From Pseudisothecium myosuroides (lineage: Eukaryota > Streptophyta > Bryopsida > Hypnales > Lembophyllaceae), in contig OX637287.1 of NCBI GenBank assembly GCA_951799445.1, positions 42,995,724-43,059,723 of the forward strand: 64,000 bases of DNA, written 5' to 3'. The notes under the pieces are model-generated. The model searched no databases. It saw only the letters and a list, made by a program, of their open reading frames with translations, and was not told where the DNA came from. Shown piece after piece: positions 60,955 through 64,000 of the stretch. Position 1 is the stretch's first letter. Each line of letters starts with the position of its first letter. Made by a program: the position numbers and the translations under genes.

Positions 60955-63668
60955 TGGTGGAATTGTCCAATTGACTAGGCATGGGAATATATTGTACCAT
61001 AACACAATATTTGAAGGCTAGGCCTTTACCTTGAGTGCCCAATGCATGGTGCCCAAAATCTAGGCATAGAGGACCTCATTCCAATCAGATTGTCCCCCAA
61101 AAGTTAGAAATGGCATTAAGAGAAAAGCATTGTTGAAATTGTGAGGTAGACAAAGGTCCCGATTTCTTTTTTTTTTGGCACAATGACTCTAAAAGGAACT
61201 TTTGTGGCCCCTGATTAGTGCACCTTGGCGTTCCCTAAACCAAACAACTTGGTCCCCATTCACTGATTATCAATCCCTACTATGTCACATCTTTGTACAG
61301 TTCTTTTGACAATAGAATGCCATCTGGCATAATTAAAGAAGTCTTTATGTAATTTTGGAAGGCCAAATTTAGGGCGTTAGGGTGCTCAAGGGATGATACA
61401 ATGGGAGCCCTATTTGAAGGCCGCCCTAGCTATAAAGGACTTTTGGAAGAAAACCTCCCACTACAACGGTGCAAGAATTAGTTGCTTGTGGCTTGTGCAC
61501 GTTCTCTATATGATCCCCATGTTCCTCTTAGAGTTTCCATCTAGACTTGTATACAAGCACACAAAGGCCAATCATAGGTTGCCGGGCATTGACGGATAAG
61601 AATGTAAGTTTTTGCTTGAGGTTGCTGATCATGTCAAATTCGGAGTAAGGAGTTTCTAAATTATGGCAGTAACTTATGGCAAAATCAAGATTTGAGAATC
61701 CATGTGAACATGGGTCTTAGATGTGTCGTAATGAGGTTGGCAACCGTGACACCAATAAGCATTAGCTATTTAAATGAGCCACTTATTTAGATGCTCACCA
61801 TGAGTACATTTCCTACATCAATATGTACCTATTCTTGAAGAAACTAGTAGTGAACATTTGAGAACATCTACCAAAATAACTTTGATCCTATCTTTCATAA
61901 CTTTTGTATATTATATCCAAATGATGTGTTTTTAGGTGCATTGGAATGGACTATCATTTGCCTTCCAAGAAAATATAAAAATATATAGACTTAATATTAG
62001 AAACTATTCACTTTAAAAAAAAGTGGCAATTTAAGATGTCCATGACTTAATTAGTAGATAATTGGACAAGTTTTGTTATAGCTAGTTGGATCTAGACATA
62101 ACTAGGTGTCTTCTACTAACTCATAGCTTATATCCTACTAAATTTGAATTAGATATTGGACATAACTACTTGTCTTCTACTAAATCTTAGCTTAAGTTTG
62201 GAATGTGCATATTTCTCTACAAGAAAGTGGACTAGGGCCACCAAGTTTGAACTCTAGCTCATTGGACTTCTTTGCATTGCACCAACGCCCTTAGTCAAAA
62301 AATCTTAGAATAACCAATAGCTAGTCATTTATTTTATAATAGATGTTGTTACCAGATTGAAGAAAGTGTTCATTTTTTCCCTGTTTTTCTTTTGTTTTTA
62401 AACTAAGGATTATTTTTTCTTCATTTTACTTTGTGAAGGAAATACAATAGTTCATGTAGTGAAGATTTGAAGTTGATGAAAATTCTTGTACAATGGTGCT
62501 TTCAGGTTCTTCAAGCAACTTCTGTTACTAAGGTAAAACAGCCCATCATGGTCAAATGACCCATGATGGACATCTAGGGAATGGCCCCATGGCGGTTATT
62601 TTCAATTCGTGAGATTTTGGGCCACAATCAATGTTTCACCTGATGCTAATAAAGTGATTAGTATCCTCATTAGGAACACCCAACTTTTTCAATGTAAATC
62701 ATTGTAGAAAGTGACTTTTTTAAGGCCTTCCACATTAGAAAATATTGTGACTGCTTTAGGTGAGTAAGGTTAGTATTATAAATACATTTTTTGTTGGTTA
62801 TGGAATACTCTAAAGACTCTTTTGGGGCTGAACCTTCAAAAATTCATAGCTAATTCATACTTTGTCAATATAATTTCAACTACTCTCTCTATTTCTTACA
62901 CTTGTCTTTATGTGGGGATTTTTTTTTAGATTTCAACAATGGCATGAGGACAAACTCCTAATTCTGACCACGATGGGTTGTTTTACCTTATTCTTAGAGC
63001 ACCAAATAGTGCACCAAATGTTGTCTGGGCTATTCCGACTCATAGGAGCTGTATGCAAGACCATGATCATGGCCTACACTGGAGGTTCCTTTCTGTTGCT
63101 CATTAAGGTAGTATGGCCTAAAAGCGACCATTTAAGGGCTGATCTGCCTTTTTCACAGGTTTCCATGAATAGTAATATTTTTGGATCATTTTTCAAAAAA
63201 AGAAAAATGGATGTGGAACATTACACAAGTGGTTTCATATTTTTTGAATCATTTTTGAATTACTTATGAATTTTCAAAAAAAACTGTTGTAGGCACCTAT
63301 TTGTGACCCTAGGTCTTCCAAAATCTGACCACTTGCAACTTCTAAAGTGATTTGAGTAAATCAAGGCCAATGATTGGCTTTTGCAATAAATAATGTTTTT
63401 CTCTCGATTCTCTCAATGGTTTGAGAGATCCATTTAAAGATCACCTAATGTCCATTTCAGACCTAAATATAGGGTCAATTTGAAGAGGCCGCTCGCTTTT
63501 AGAGCAGACTACCTTAAGTTATATTCATGTTGGGAGGGTTTATCATTCCACTACCAGACATCAAGAGCTAGTGGATCTGGGGTTAAGTCACTATATCTCC
63601 CATGCTGAGAATGCCATTAGCATCAATGAGATGCTTGCACCCTAGTCAGAGCAAGGTGCAATTTTTTT
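60955..63668. other. Intergenic, no supported gene
   Basis: Frames at 61393-61599 and 62910-63269 are the longest; neither shows a domain I recognise. 62940-63130 is somewhat less AT-rich and could be an old coding remnant. Confidence 0.4.
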
Positions 63669-63672
63669 TTAA

Positions 63673-64000
63673 CCCCTAAATGCCCGAGGCACCAAAATTT
63701 GGTGTTTGCAAAACTTTGAAGTCAAACAAAACTCAACCAAGTTGCTATTTTTAGTAGTTTAATATTTTTAGAAAGTTCTTTGTGAAGTCTAGTTTTAGCA
63801 TCAAAAATCCGATCTTGAAAATAATCAATAGTGATTTTTCTATTGAAGATTTTGTGCAAGGGTACCCATTGCAATCTTGACTTCCCGTAGTGTTGAGAGC
63901 TCTTGGAAATGAGCCTCAAATACACTAGATCTTGGATCAAAAATCACATTCAAAATTCATTTAAAAAAACTATAGAGTAGATTTTAAGAAGCCATAAGTT
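63673..64000 (+). mobile_element. TTAA-flanked element, ~650 bp subfamily, copy 3 (cut by window end)
   Basis: Starts CCCCTAAATGCCCGAGGCAC directly after TTAA (63669-63672). From about 63733 it matches copy 1 from about 190 in the same orientation (TTTTAGTAGTTTA, GTTTTAGCATCAAAAATCC, GATTTTGTGCAAGGG). The right part lies outside the window. Confidence 0.75.

Noticed and set aside
62910..63269. 119-codon frame considered as a membrane protein gene
   Set aside because: No recognised domain and a low-complexity Phe/Lys-rich end; a coding remnant is possible but unsupported.

Overview
The window looks like nuclear DNA from a green plant (streptophyte). It holds three spliced eukaryotic genes, each encoding a recognisable plant protein, separated by long AT-rich repeat-filled DNA. 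Two of the genes are very plant-like: the nuclear gene for photosystem I subunit PsaD, with a transit peptide, and the plant form of the Golgi coiled-coil protein CASP. Short introns, intron-containing psaD and a relic of a DDE transposase type that I associate with bryophytes suggest a non-seed plant. The species cannot be fixed from sequence alone.

Layout. 1-10.9 kb: transposon debris, including a 3.5 kb fold-back element (6.5-10.0 kb). 10.99-13.02 kb: psaD, minus strand, 3 exons. 13.4-19.6 kb: repeats, including a SINE-like insertion and a CACTA-type MITE. 19.65-25.95 kb: CASP, minus strand, 19 exons. 26-45 kb: repeats, including a Stowaway-type MITE (34 kb) and several TTAA-flanked elements. 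45.47-49.92 kb: cytosolic methionyl-tRNA synthetase, plus strand, 13 exons, with two frameshifts and an early stop. 50-64 kb: repeats, including a broken DDE transposase (52.4-54.2 kb) and a cluster of TTAA-flanked elements.

The main discovery candidate is a group of small elements whose ends read CCCCTAAA... ...TTTAGGGG and are flanked by TTAA. At least ten copies or ends are present, in several subfamilies of about 570, 635, 650 and 920 bp. One copy (58321-58892) has its empty site preserved in a duplicated segment at 44293-44860, where a single intact TTAA lies. This shows insertion into TTAA with duplication of TTAA, the behaviour of piggyBac-type transposons, which are little known in plants. 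No matching transposase is visible here, so these copies are non-autonomous.

A second candidate is a different repeat, beginning CTAGTGTG and ending in an AAAC-rich tail. Three copies were recognised. Each lies directly upstream of one of the three genes, with the same end facing the gene.

The three genes have unrelated jobs (photosynthesis, Golgi structure, translation) and do not form a functional cluster.
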